Source of the DNA: Spirosoma rigui
GTDB taxonomy: Bacteria > Bacteroidota > Bacteroidia > Cytophagales > Spirosomataceae
Direction: 5' to 3'
Length of the DNA stretch: 64,000 nt
NCBI RefSeq assembly: GCF_002067135.1
Contig: NZ_CP020105.1
Span: forward strand, 1,426,001 to 1,490,000
The translations under genes were made by a program, and so were the position numbers. The notes beneath the pieces are model-generated. The model ran no database searches and had not been told where the DNA came from. It saw nothing but the letters and a program-made list of their open reading frames with translations. The stretch's first letter is position 1; the number at the start of each line of letters is the position of its first letter. Below, in pieces: positions 44,523 through 53,358 of the stretch.

Positions 44523-45524
44523 TTATTTGTCCAGCACAACAGTTTCGCCAACCAGGTAGGCACCGGCTTCAGTGGCCAGGTTGTAAACCGTTTTTACCGA
44601 GCGAACGGCCTGTTCCGTGCGAATGACACGGTAAGGGACTGTTTTGCCGTTCTCGATGTGAAACAGCAAGGCACCCGCCTGAACGTCGCCCAGCGCTTTG
44701 CGACCGGCATCGGTCAGTACCGGATGGTTGGCCGTGGCTTCGAACAGAATGGGCGTAGCCAGGGTACCGCGTCCGTTAGCCGTCATTTCATTGGCGGGTG
44801 TCAGCCACACGGCCGTCAGGGCGAAGCTGTCCGACTCATGAATATCTACCCTGGTAACGCGGGTTGGCGCAACGCTTTTTGTCCCGGCATTGTAGCCCAG
44901 TACTACGTCGCCGGCTGTGATGGCGCTAATGGCTTTAGCCGAACCATCGGGAAGAGTAACGGGGGCGTCGGGTGCGAAACAGAAGTTGTACTCTTCTTTC
45001 TTCTTGGCACCGCCTTCGTCCGTTTTACCGCCACCGCCTTCCAGCAGCCCCGCCATCTCGCGCGACAGCACGAAGGTCAGCGTCGACATCAGGCCGGGTT
45101 CCTTTTCGCCAACGTACTTGAGGTCGTCGATGTAGGCATCCCAGGCCGTCCGATCTGCCGATGCACCCGGAATGACAAATGGTTTTATCTCGTTGGTTTT
45201 GGTATTTTGATAAATGGCCAGCAAACCGAGGTCCTTGGTATCGGCCGCCGAGAACACCTTGTAGAGGTAGATCTTCCGGGTAATGCCGTCCGTATAGTTA
45301 AACACGTAGGCGGGCCGCTCTTCGTAGCGATCCAGAATAAACGCGCCCGATTTCAGGTAGGTATCTTTGTCGAGGTTGGCAATTTTAATGGCCTTAACGG
45401 CCTTGAGCTGGTCGAGGGTCATACCCGCCGATGCAGTCGTCTGGGCCGCAACGCGCTGGCTCAGGAGTTGGGTTGCGGTGGCACAGGCCAGAAAGATCAA
45501 AAATGAGAGTAGGTTGTTTTTCAT
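44523..45524 (-). CDS. Secreted protein with C-terminal Hint (hedgehog/intein-like) domain
   Basis: 333 residues. Signal peptide (SFLIFLACATATQLLSQRVAAQ), a domain of about 150 residues of unknown type (residues 30-180, with LDKDTYLKSGAFILDRYEER), a short Gly/Lys-rich linker, then a Hint domain: the potential nucleophile Cys182 in FCFAPDAPVTLPDGSAKAI, AGDVVLGYN, the block B equivalent EATANHPVLTDAG (Thr264, His267) and the final strands VYNLATEAGAYLVGETVVLDK. There is no C-terminal His-Asn plus downstream nucleophile, so protein splicing is not expected; cleavage at Cys182 in the hedgehog manner would be possible. Follows the amine oxidase gene by 36 bp. Confidence 0.8.
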   Translation of the reverse strand: MKNNLLSFLIFLACATATQLLSQRVAAQTTASAGMTLDQLKAVKAIKIANLDKDTYLKSGAFILDRYEERPAYVFNYTDGITRKIYLYKVFSAADTKDLGLLAIYQNTKTNEIKPFVIPGASADRTAWDAYIDDLKYVGEKEPGLMSTLTFVLSREMAGLLEGGGGKTDEGGAKKKEEYNFCFAPDAPVTLPDGSAKAISAITAGDVVLGYNAGTKSVAPTRVTRVDIHESDSFALTAVWLTPANEMTANGRGTLATPILFEATANHPVLTDAGRKALGDVQAGALLFHIENGKTVPYRVIRTEQAVRSVKTVYNLATEAGAYLVGETVVLDK

Positions 45525-45560
45525 AGAGATTTTATTGTCGGCGTGACAAAACTGAAATCA

Positions 45561-47135
45561 TTACTTTTTCGTGTATTCTCCCACCCGGGCATGAATCGAT
45601 TCTACCGTTCGTAGCGCCGACGTGAAGGCCCCCGCCATCCAGGCTGTCAGGTAGGTGGTGTGTTCACCGGCGAAGTAGATGTTGCCGTCCGGTTCCAGCA
45701 ACGAAGGGTAGTATTTCTTGCGGGTAGCGTCATCGTAGTTCGCCCAGCCACCTCCGCTATACGGAATCCGGTGCCAGGCCAGCGAAAAGGAATTTTCGAA
45801 CTCGGCCGGGTACTGCGGGTGAATTTTGGCTCCCTGCGTCAGGGCCATTTTTTCGCGCTCGGCAATGGGCATGGCACCCACCGCTTCGGCCCGGCTATAA
45901 AAATTGTAATAACCGATCAATACGCCCTTTTTACTCTGCAGCCCGAACGATGGATACCAGATCTGGTTGATATCCATGTTGGTGCGGGAGATACCCCCGT
46001 AAATACCGTCGTCCTCTTCCCAGAATCGGCGCTTAAACTGGAGACCGATTTTACCCGTCTTCATGTACGGGATGAAATCAGCCGCCCGTTTCACCGTACC
46101 CGACAGGTCGGACTCCAGGTTTTTGAGCATGGGCAGGGGAAGTGTGCACACGCAGAACTCGCCCTTGATCTCAGTAGGCTTGCCCGCTTTTGTGTACACC
46201 ACCCGTACGCCATTTTCGGTTTTGCGCAACTCGGTGACGGGTGCGTTGAAAATAATTTTACCGGGTAATTTCGATTCAAGTGCCCTGGGTATAGCATCCA
46301 TACCTCCCACGGGCTGTAGTAAGGTCGACTGCTGCTCGTAGGCATAATCGCCGTTGTTGTAGAAGACCGGCTGCATAAAACCCGAGCGGAGCAGGTCGGT
46401 CAGGCCGTAGGGATCGGTCAGGTCGCCGGGGGTGTTGCCCGCTCCCGGATCGCGTTTGGTTTTATAGCCCCGCCGGTTAGTGCCTTTGTAGAGATGGCCG
46501 GTGTTCAGATCCCCTTCGTTTTTGAGGTAGTCGATCAGCTTCTCAACGTCTTCCTTGGTTAATTGCTCGTCCAGCTTCGACTGGTCGAGGGCTTTGGCCA
46601 GGAGTTCGGATGTGTACCCGCGCATATCCATGTGGTAGTCGCTGATGCGCATCCGTCGGTTGGCAAAATCGCCGGTACCCCCGTCATTGTAGAGATAGGC
46701 CGATTCATTCGAGCCGTTGAATAGCTCCAGTGGCACACCCAGCTCCCGGCAGTACTGCAGCGTAAGCTGGTGGTGGTGCGGGATGCGGGCGGCTCCCCCG
46801 TTGAAATACAAGCCGGTACCAAACTGGCACGTCTGGTCAATTCCGCCGGCCATTTCGGTTTCTTTGGTGCCCCCCCGAACGGTCCAGACCCGCCCCCCCG
46901 AGCGGGATCGGGCTTCGAGGATCGTGCAGTCGTAGCCGAGCTTGCCAAGTTCGTAAGCCGTGGTCAGCCCTGCCAGCCCAGCTCCCAGAATAATAACTTT
47001 GCGACCTTTTCCGTCACCGGTCTGGCCATTGGCGGGCAGATCCAGTGCCGATGCTGGTGCAGGTTGTATTAGTCCCCACGCCAGCATACTGGCATAACTG
47101 GCACTGGTTGCGTTAATAAAGTCTCTTCGTGTCAT
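45561..47135 (-). CDS. Tat-exported flavin amine oxidase
   Basis: 524 residues beginning MTRRDFINATSASYASMLAWG, a twin-arginine signal. FAD-binding VIILGAGLAGLTTAYELGKLGYDCTILEA and SRSGGRVWTV are typical of the flavin monoamine/L-amino-acid oxidase family, as is the C-terminal NIYFAGEHTTYLTAWMAGAFTSALRT. The family oxidises amines or amino acids to imines with release of hydrogen peroxide. Being Tat-exported, it would work folded with FAD in the periplasm. It lies between an exported aminotransferase and the Hint-domain protein, all in one direction. Confidence 0.9.
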   Translation of the reverse strand: MTRRDFINATSASYASMLAWGLIQPAPASALDLPANGQTGDGKGRKVIILGAGLAGLTTAYELGKLGYDCTILEARSRSGGRVWTVRGGTKETEMAGGIDQTCQFGTGLYFNGGAARIPHHHQLTLQYCRELGVPLELFNGSNESAYLYNDGGTGDFANRRMRISDYHMDMRGYTSELLAKALDQSKLDEQLTKEDVEKLIDYLKNEGDLNTGHLYKGTNRRGYKTKRDPGAGNTPGDLTDPYGLTDLLRSGFMQPVFYNNGDYAYEQQSTLLQPVGGMDAIPRALESKLPGKIIFNAPVTELRKTENGVRVVYTKAGKPTEIKGEFCVCTLPLPMLKNLESDLSGTVKRAADFIPYMKTGKIGLQFKRRFWEEDDGIYGGISRTNMDINQIWYPSFGLQSKKGVLIGYYNFYSRAEAVGAMPIAEREKMALTQGAKIHPQYPAEFENSFSLAWHRIPYSGGGWANYDDATRKKYYPSLLEPDGNIYFAGEHTTYLTAWMAGAFTSALRTVESIHARVGEYTKK

Positions 47136-47236
47136 AAGTTAAGTTGGTAAGTCAGGGAGTCGGTACGTGGCTGACGCAGACCTGTTTTTCGATGTCTCAG
47201 CCACCTACCGATTGGCCAACTTATTGACTCCTTTCG

Positions 47237-48421
47237 TTATCCAACTACTTTTTTGAAGCTGTCAATAAACATGGCCATTTCGTCCATGGTACCAATGCTG
47301 ACCCGGCAATAGGGCTGGCCATTGAAATCGCGGGTCTGAATGCCGATACCGCTGGCAAACATCTGCTCGCTAAATGACTTGGTCTTCATCCGGATGGGGA
47401 ACAGCATGAAGTTGGCCGACGATGGAATGACTTCGTAGCCCATGCTGGTCAAGGCTTTGGCGGTGTAGTCGCGCGCTTTGGCGTTTTCGGCGCGGCAGTG
47501 GTTCTGCCAGTCCTTGTCCTGGTAGCTGGCAATACCGGCCATGAGCGTCGTGATACTCACGGCAAATTCTCCGTTTGTGTAGGGCTTCAGTGCTTTCAGC
47601 GTTTCGGGGGTGGCAATGGCGTAACCCAGCCGAAGACCGGCGAAGCCGTGGATTTTGGAGAAAGTGCGGGCCAGTATTACGTTCTGGCCTTCGGCAACGA
47701 GTTTACCCAGCTTAGGCCGTTCGGCGGGTTCGTAGAAGTCGATGTAGGCTTCGTCGAGGAAGACGGGTACTTTAGGCGATACCTCACGGCAGAAAGCCTC
47801 CAGCTCCGATGCGGGTAGTACCGTCCCGGTGGGGTTGTTGGGATTAACCAGGTATATCAGTTTGACATCCGGCGTCAGTTTAGCCTTGATAGCGGCCAGG
47901 TCAAATTTGTACTCTTTCGTCATGGGCAGGGCTACAACCTTGGCGCCCTGTTTCTGCGCCCGTTCCAGCAGGTCATCGTAGGTCATAGCGCTGGTCAGGA
48001 TTGTGCCACCCCCTTTGGCAAAGTAGGTAGCGGCCGCCATCAGAATGTCCGACGAGCCGGGCGACATCATGATGTTCGTCGGCTTTACGCCTTCATCGGC
48101 TGCGATCATCCCTTTCAGCTGAGCAAACTCGGTCCAGGCGTAACGGTTACCCAGATCGGCTGCCTTTACCAGCGCTTCTTTGGCACTGGGCGCAATGCCA
48201 AGCGGGTTTTCGTTTGCCAGCAACCGGGCCCGTAGTTTGGGCATGGTGTCGGGGGGCGTTGCCAGGCCGGACGTACGGATGGCTGCAAACTCATCAACGA
48301 ACACCGACTGCCCCTGGGTAATGGCCGGTGCTGCTTTGGCGAATTTAATGGTGGCAGTAAGACCAGCTGCTAGTAGGCCGCTGGTGCGAAGCCAGTCCCG
48401 GCGCGAAAGAGTTGATGACAT
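47237..48421 (-). CDS. Tat-exported PLP-dependent aminotransferase (HisC-like fold type I)
   Basis: 394 residues beginning MSSTLSRRDWLRTSGLLAAGLTA, a twin-arginine signal followed by a linker. Core motifs: NENPLGIAPSAKEAL, NPNNPTGTV, DEAYIDFY (Asp223), and the PLP lysine in RTFSKIHGFAGLRLGYA (Lys256). This is the histidinol-phosphate aminotransferase-like subfamily (COG0079). Export of a PLP enzyme is unusual; cytoplasmic histidine synthesis is not implied. It leads the operon with the amine oxidase (gap 101 bp) and the Hint-domain gene. Confidence 0.9.
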   Translation of the reverse strand: MSSTLSRRDWLRTSGLLAAGLTATIKFAKAAPAITQGQSVFVDEFAAIRTSGLATPPDTMPKLRARLLANENPLGIAPSAKEALVKAADLGNRYAWTEFAQLKGMIAADEGVKPTNIMMSPGSSDILMAAATYFAKGGGTILTSAMTYDDLLERAQKQGAKVVALPMTKEYKFDLAAIKAKLTPDVKLIYLVNPNNPTGTVLPASELEAFCREVSPKVPVFLDEAYIDFYEPAERPKLGKLVAEGQNVILARTFSKIHGFAGLRLGYAIATPETLKALKPYTNGEFAVSITTLMAGIASYQDKDWQNHCRAENAKARDYTAKALTSMGYEVIPSSANFMLFPIRMKTKSFSEQMFASGIGIQTRDFNGQPYCRVSIGTMDEMAMFIDSFKKVVG

Positions 48422-48523
48422 GATGGTATCGATTTGGATTTATCGTAGATAAAATAAAAGTAAATCAAAAACTAACTCGTTCAGTAGTAGTACGTTGTGA
48501 AAGTACATATTAATAATAATAAA

Positions 48524-48552
48524 AAAGGCGCTTTCTTGTCGAAAACGCCTTT
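48524..48552 (-). terminator. Hairpin terminator after the small lipoprotein gene
   Basis: 12-bp stem with one wobble pair (48524-48535 with 48541-48552), 5-base loop. On the minus strand it is followed by T-rich sequence. Confidence 0.75.
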
Positions 48553-48657
48553 AATTTATTTTGCCTCTTTGAATATTTACAAAATAATAGTGGGTAAATA
48601 ATGCTTTGTTCGCTATTTCATATGTAAGGGGCAATGAGTGTTGCTTTGGCTATACGG

Positions 48658-49122
48658 CTATTTCCGATAAATAATCTGTAGCTGACCCGGGGCCGTGGCT
48701 GTACTGCTAACGGGGAAATTAATCGTTTGCACGGGAGCCGCTAATTCTTCAATACCATCCACTGACGTGTAGGTATATGTTTCACTGTCGCCGTCATTGT
48801 ATTTGAGGGTTAGCGTGGGGCTTGTGTAATCCCAGGTTCCTACAGCGTCAGAAACGAGCCCATCACTACGCAGGTTGTTATTGAACGACTTGTCGACACG
48901 GATGTCAATTCGCGAGGTGTAGGATCCGAAATCGTAGTTATAGAGATCAATACCGTAGCTATTGAGCGCAGTGTAGGGAGCAATGAAGCCGCTTAGTTTT
49001 CCACGGTTCAACTCCCAACGTCCCACAACCGCTGGTGCTGGTGCCGGGTCGTTTTTCTTCGTGCAAGCATTTAAGCCCATCATTGAGGCAGAGAGGCAAA
49101 GAACGTAAAGCAACTTCTTCAT
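48658..49122 (-). CDS. Small lipoprotein, lipocalin-like
   Basis: 154 residues with a lipobox signal (YVLCLSASMMGLNAC, Cys20) and a mature sequence VVGRWELNRGKLSGFI ... WDYTSPTLTLKYNDGDSETYTYTS, a pattern of short beta-strands with a WxxN-type start common to Bacteroidota 'lipocalin-like' DUF proteins. No ligand or enzyme role can be assigned. Monocistronic, with a terminator 100 bp downstream. Confidence 0.72.
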   Translation of the reverse strand: MKKLLYVLCLSASMMGLNACTKKNDPAPAPAVVGRWELNRGKLSGFIAPYTALNSYGIDLYNYDFGSYTSRIDIRVDKSFNNNLRSDGLVSDAVGTWDYTSPTLTLKYNDGDSETYTYTSVDGIEELAAPVQTINFPVSSTATAPGQLQIIYRK

Positions 49123-49466
49123 ACTTTTTTGATTTTAGTCCAGAATGGTAACGAAATATGTGATCGTAAGTTATGAAAAAACAAGCGATCTGTGTTGGGC
49201 TACAGTCGAAAAGCCAAATAAAGCAGGGTCATTCTGTTAAGGTTTCTATAGTGCGGTGATGTAGGCAAGACAGGGAGCGCTTCAATTCCTACTTCGTACC
49301 CTGTACGCACACCAGACAGAATTTGTGGCAAATACTGGCTATTGCGCTGCAATTGGCTTTGGAAAACGGTGATACCAGAAAAGGGAAATCATCCTGCTAC
49401 GGTACTCACATGGCCGTAGCAGAATGATTTCCCTTTTCTGGGCAGCGTAACAGCGTATAGGGTTGG
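49123..49466. other. 344-bp intergenic region
   Basis: No ORF supported. It holds the upstream region of the lipoprotein gene and the 26-bp terminator of the haloperoxidase gene at 49377-49439. Nothing else recognisable. Confidence 0.6.
49377..49439 (-). terminator. 26-bp hairpin terminator
   Basis: Arms 49377-49402 and 49414-49439 pair with one mismatch around an 11-base loop, 27 bp after the stop of the haloperoxidase-like gene. Confidence 0.8.
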
Positions 49467-50969
49467 TCAGGGTCTCGGTCCTACCGCCGATTTATCCATA
49501 CCGCTTTTATAGATGTCTTCGGCAATTTTCAGGCCGAGCGGTACGCCACCGATGTTTTTAGTGGGGTCGAATTTGTTATTGTTCTTTACCGCGAAGGCAT
49601 CGAAGAGCCAGTGTACGCCCAGATAGACACGGCTGAGGCCATTCTCTTCAATCATTCGCCATAATCCGCCGGGGAAACTCCGGACGTGCCGGGGCCGGAT
49701 GGTACCGCGGTTATCCTGATTGACACCATTTAGTTCATCGGAAACGAAGTCGAGGCCGGTAAGGAAAGCATCATCGGCGTGGTGACCGAGCATGGGATTG
49801 ACAACGCCCGGATTGTCGATCGCTCCGTAAAACAAGCGGGTTATGTGCAGGGCGGCTGCTCCAAAGGTGGCATGACCGGATGGGTAAGCCGGAAAATTGG
49901 GCGTGAAGTTCTTGGGACGCTCTGACACAATCTGGTTGAACGGAAACGCGGGTGATGTTTTCTGCATAACCACGCTCTGGTTGATGGAGTTGGTTGCCGG
50001 ACCACCCAGCGGCAACCACGATGAGTCGCAGTTGTCCTTCACCACGTTTTTGGCCGCCGTTGCCATACCCATCGATTCGTCGTGCTCCCGAATACCAACG
50101 ACCGGACGCCACAGGTTATGAATGTACTTCTGATCCCAGGCTAAGATGCCGGCGTCCCCCATAGCTACGTTGACCAACGCAAACAAGCGGGCATTCTGAG
50201 CAGGTGTATTGTTGCGGGCAATGGCAAGCCGTCGCACAATCTGGTTGTACAGCCGGGGTGGCGTCCCCAGTCCGGCCGAACCGTCATATCCCCAATACAG
50301 ACCAATTAATGTTTCGTTGGACGTTCGGGGATTGCTGCCCGACGACAAGGTGCCCATCAACTCAGGGGCTATCCCTTTTTCCCGCACCTGTTTTATCGCC
50401 TTCTCGTAGTCTGCATTGTCAAATGGTGGCGCATCGAGCCCGTGGCGGGCGGTAATAGCAAACCCTTTTGACTTTGCTCCGTAGAAGGGCGCGTGAAATC
50501 CCTGATTGGGATTATCAGGATCAACTTTATGCGCCCCCCGGGCAAATGACGGAACGTATCCCGCCGAGTCTGTACCGGGATCATTTTTTCGGTCGGCTAG
50601 TATAGCGCTGGCAACAACCAGTCCAAACGCATGACCCGGATTCATAATGCCACCTGCTTCGGCCAGTTTAGCGTCAAACAGGTCTCTCTGACTTGGAAAG
50701 AGAGATGATAAGGTTGCATGAGCCGCAGCGGCTACAGCGGCCTGAGTGGTTGAACCAGCTGCCGGCACTGGCAAACCAGGCATGTAAGGAGGCAGCGCAG
50801 GTACCGATGTCGTATCAGTAGCGGCAAAAGCGTCGTACATGGCGAGATGAACGATAGCGAGGGCGCGTGAACTGAGCGCCGGTCCGGTTTGCTCTTTCTT
50901 GTCGTTGGTGTGGCTAACGCGGTTGGCTTCCAGCGCGACGGCGTTCCAGTAGAGAATGGGGTCTGTCAT
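49467..50969 (-). CDS. Vanadium-dependent haloperoxidase/PAP2-superfamily protein
   Basis: 500 residues. The PAP2/vanadate site is seen in the C-terminal half: FPAYPSGHATFGAAALHITRLFYG (SGH with catalytic His) and GVHWLFDAFAVKN (His of the last motif); the preceding region has IRPRHVRSFPGGLW. The N-terminal helices (ALEANRVSHTNDKKEQTGP, ALAIVHLAMYDAFAATD) match bacterial vanadium haloperoxidases. It could oxidise halides or act as a phosphatase. No signal peptide is visible at the ATG at 50969, while most relatives are exported. Confidence 0.85.
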   Translation of the reverse strand: MTDPILYWNAVALEANRVSHTNDKKEQTGPALSSRALAIVHLAMYDAFAATDTTSVPALPPYMPGLPVPAAGSTTQAAVAAAAHATLSSLFPSQRDLFDAKLAEAGGIMNPGHAFGLVVASAILADRKNDPGTDSAGYVPSFARGAHKVDPDNPNQGFHAPFYGAKSKGFAITARHGLDAPPFDNADYEKAIKQVREKGIAPELMGTLSSGSNPRTSNETLIGLYWGYDGSAGLGTPPRLYNQIVRRLAIARNNTPAQNARLFALVNVAMGDAGILAWDQKYIHNLWRPVVGIREHDESMGMATAAKNVVKDNCDSSWLPLGGPATNSINQSVVMQKTSPAFPFNQIVSERPKNFTPNFPAYPSGHATFGAAALHITRLFYGAIDNPGVVNPMLGHHADDAFLTGLDFVSDELNGVNQDNRGTIRPRHVRSFPGGLWRMIEENGLSRVYLGVHWLFDAFAVKNNNKFDPTKNIGGVPLGLKIAEDIYKSGMDKSAVGPRP

Positions 50970-51073
50970 TGGTGTGGACGAGTAGAATAGACTAACTAGG
51001 AAAGGAGGATAAGTTGATTGAGTAGCTTTTCAATCCCTTAGTCGTAAATTGACAAAGCAGGGCAACAACCAGA

Positions 51074-51081
51074 CAAATCTA
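51074..51081 (-). promoter_or_regulatory. Candidate -7 element TAGATTTG of the haloperoxidase gene
   Basis: On the minus strand, 105 bp before the start at 50969. No clear -33 partner. Confidence 0.3.
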
Positions 51082-51160
51082 GAGGTAGTTAATGATTGTT
51101 AATCAGGTGTTTGTGCTGTATGTCAGGCCGTATAAACCCCGTATTTTACCCGCTGAGGCA

Positions 51161-51197
51161 CGAAAAAAGCCACTCCCGGCGGGAGTGGCTTTTTTCG
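51161..51197 (-). terminator. 17-bp hairpin terminator
   Basis: Perfect arms 51161-51177 and 51181-51197 with a 3-base loop; 16 bp after the stop of the M28 peptidase gene, A/T runs within the stem ends. Confidence 0.85.
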
Positions 51198-51212
51198 CAT
51201 TGTTGACTAATT

Positions 51213-52580
51213 CTAGCGCAGGTTCGGTACGGGTAGTACCGGCAGGCTCTCGTTCCCGTCTTCGCTTACCGCCTGGACTGCAAAGTAATAGTTGTCCTTG
51301 GAGTACGGCATAGTCATACCCAGTTTAGTCGTAAAAAACTTCTTCTGCCAGACGGGCCAGCTCGTTTCCCGCATCAGTACGTAGTAACCTTTCACGTTGC
51401 CCGTTGCCGGGGCTTTCCAGTAGAGGGTGGTTGAGTTGGTCAGGTTACGCACCTCAATCGTTACGGCCTGCGGCATGGCGGGAGCCTTCGCCAGGTTGGC
51501 CAGCGTCGCCAGATTGACCGCCGTATTTTTCCGGAGGTAGTCAAAATCCATAAACTTCGCGTAGTCGCCATACTCGATACCGTTTTCGGTGCGCAGGTCC
51601 TGGTGCTGGTGGTTGTAGTTTTCGTTCATCTCGGTCAGACGAACAGCCGCAAAACCCCGCTGCACAAACGGCGTATGATCGCCACCACGCAGGTAACGGT
51701 CGTTGCGGTAAATCAGCATGATCTCCAGGTTGTCGACGTAGCGCTCACCGATTTCCTTCACGTAGCGGGCCAGGGTACGGGCTTTTCCATCATTCTCATT
51801 ACCGAACTGCCGGATCTGGGCAATGCGGCCCGTCGTATCTTTCATCAGATTGCCCGGCAACCCCTCGCTGAACACCCGCAGCCGCGTGTTATCGATGATA
51901 TTGGTCTCGTTGGAGTGGTTGCTGCCCATAATATCGTTGTTGAGCAACGCTTCCATGTTGACATTATTCTTGAGGTATTGCTCGGCCAGATGTTCGGCAC
52001 CCAGCAAGCCCTGCTCTTCGCCACTCACGGCCGCAAAGACGATCGTGGCGGGAAAACCGGCTTTACTCATCACGCGACAGAGTTCAATGACGGCGGCCGT
52101 TCCGGACCCGTCGTCGTTGGCACCGGGCGCCACGGCAGTACGGTTCATAACCCCCGTAACGCGCGAGTCGAGGTGGCCTTGTACCAGAAAGACACGTTTA
52201 TCGGTAGGGTCGGTGCCTTTGAGGGTGGCAATGACGTTGCCCATCTCGGTCGGCACATCAACGCGACGGCCGTCGGCGGGGAGTGTCCAGGTGTCGATGG
52301 TAGCCGTCAGGCGTCCGCCCGAGCTTTTGGCGTAGTGGTTGAATTTGCCCAGTATCCACCGGCGGGCCGCGCCAATACCCTGTTTGGAACTTTTGGTATC
52401 GCTCAGTGTGCTGCGGGTGCCGAAACTCACCAGTCCATCGACGTGCGCTCTGAGGCTGTCGGCCGAGACCTGATCAACAAGGTCGGCAATCTTCGGATCG
52501 CGGTTGGCAATGACCTGAGCCGAAGCCGGACGAATCAACGTAAAAAGCAACGGAATGACTAAAGCGTACCGATTTTTCAT
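51213..52580 (-). CDS. Secreted M28 family zinc peptidase
   Basis: 455 residues with a signal peptide (RYALVIPLLFTLIRPASAQ). The binuclear zinc site is complete: FLVQGHLDSR (His136, Asp138), APGANDDGSGT (Asp156/157), the general base and ligand pair FAAVSGEEQG (Glu188/Glu189), Asp216 in NNDIMGS, and a later His. M28 enzymes are mostly aminopeptidases. The last 85 residues (VRNLTNSTTLYWKAP ... AVQAVSEDGNESLP) look like a fibronectin III-type beta-sandwich. Likely periplasmic or secreted nutrient peptidase; specificity unknown. Confidence 0.92.
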   Translation of the reverse strand: MKNRYALVIPLLFTLIRPASAQVIANRDPKIADLVDQVSADSLRAHVDGLVSFGTRSTLSDTKSSKQGIGAARRWILGKFNHYAKSSGGRLTATIDTWTLPADGRRVDVPTEMGNVIATLKGTDPTDKRVFLVQGHLDSRVTGVMNRTAVAPGANDDGSGTAAVIELCRVMSKAGFPATIVFAAVSGEEQGLLGAEHLAEQYLKNNVNMEALLNNDIMGSNHSNETNIIDNTRLRVFSEGLPGNLMKDTTGRIAQIRQFGNENDGKARTLARYVKEIGERYVDNLEIMLIYRNDRYLRGGDHTPFVQRGFAAVRLTEMNENYNHQHQDLRTENGIEYGDYAKFMDFDYLRKNTAVNLATLANLAKAPAMPQAVTIEVRNLTNSTTLYWKAPATGNVKGYYVLMRETSWPVWQKKFFTTKLGMTMPYSKDNYYFAVQAVSEDGNESLPVLPVPNLR

Positions 52581-52617
52581 AGGTTAGGTTGTTTGCTGCG
52601 AATCTAACGAAAAAGCG

Positions 52618-53193
52618 TTAGAAGCCCCAGCGAACTCCCGCCCCGACCGCTACCTGCCCCGGCATTGGCAGGGGGGCAACGGAGAGGCCTACGCGCGGCT
52701 GCCGGAGTAGCTCGTTGTAGCGCGTCACAGCTTTGTTGACCTGGCTGTTGCCCACAATGCTGAACGTGAGCGACGCCACGATAGATCCCCCGTAAATGCT
52801 CCAGTACGTTCCGTTGTTGCGCTGGTTCTGGATCAGGATATAAGCCAGGGGCAGCAGAGCCGTCAGACGGCTGAGGGTCGTCATGGTCCGGAACACCTTG
52901 AAGTGATGCGTAACGGTGGGGTCGGCAATTTCGTAGAACGGAATTTCCAGCGAATAAGGTGAGGAAAGCCGCTTGCCGCCGTAGAAGTAAACGCTGCCAA
53001 TGGACGACGAGCCGAACGCCCGTTCGATGGGCATCAGGTGGGCCGGAATTGGTTCGGTTCGGTAATGACCGGTATCGGCCCGCTGACGCTGGCCGTAAGT
53101 TGCGTTGCCGAGCAGCAGGATCAGAAAGAATGTCAGATATGGTTTCAAAGAAATGCGATTGTAGGTTAGTGCAGGAACGTCGAGATCATTCAT
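52618..53193 (-). CDS. Envelope protein of unknown function
   Basis: 191 residues. After a hydrophobic signal (LTFFLILLLGNATYGQ) comes PIPAHLMPIERAFGSSSIGSVYFYGG, an amphipathic/hydrophobic middle (LSRLTALLPLAYILIQ and SIYGGSIVASLTFSIVG) and a C terminus VAVGAGVRWGF ending in Phe, as in outer-membrane proteins. No family recognised. Follows the M28 peptidase gene region on the same strand, 37 bp upstream of it. Start at 53193 puts 16 residues before the signal core, so a later start is possible. Confidence 0.62.
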   Translation of the reverse strand: MNDLDVPALTYNRISLKPYLTFFLILLLGNATYGQRQRADTGHYRTEPIPAHLMPIERAFGSSSIGSVYFYGGKRLSSPYSLEIPFYEIADPTVTHHFKVFRTMTTLSRLTALLPLAYILIQNQRNNGTYWSIYGGSIVASLTFSIVGNSQVNKAVTRYNELLRQPRVGLSVAPLPMPGQVAVGAGVRWGF

Positions 53194-53216
53194 GGTGGAA
53201 AATAGCTTAGTGCACG

Positions 53217-53255
53217 AATGCCGGTTATATGATGCTAACTCATATAACCGGCATT
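53217..53255 (-). terminator. 16-bp hairpin terminator
   Basis: Perfect arms 53217-53232 and 53240-53255 around a 7-base loop, between the cupredoxin-fusion gene and the small envelope gene. Confidence 0.8.
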
Positions 53256-53358
53256 TTGATATGTGGAGTGTTCACATTGCGGGCTCGTCTTTCGTACAGT
53301 GGATTGCCACCCTGCGGGCGTTCCACCTGTTGCGCAGAACCAGTATGCTAATCCCTTC

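Noticed and set aside
44658..45506. 282-codon plus-strand frame opposite the Hint-domain gene
   Set aside because: The minus-strand gene has a signal peptide and Hint motifs; the antisense frame has none and is rich in random Arg/Gly/His.
44523..45524. Intein or protein-splicing element in the Hint protein
   Set aside because: There is no His-Asn end followed by Cys/Ser/Thr and no C-extein; the domain ends at the stop codon.
51603..52562. 319-codon plus-strand frame opposite the M28 peptidase
   Set aside because: The peptidase zinc motifs are complete on the minus strand; the other frame is a shadow of its codon bias.
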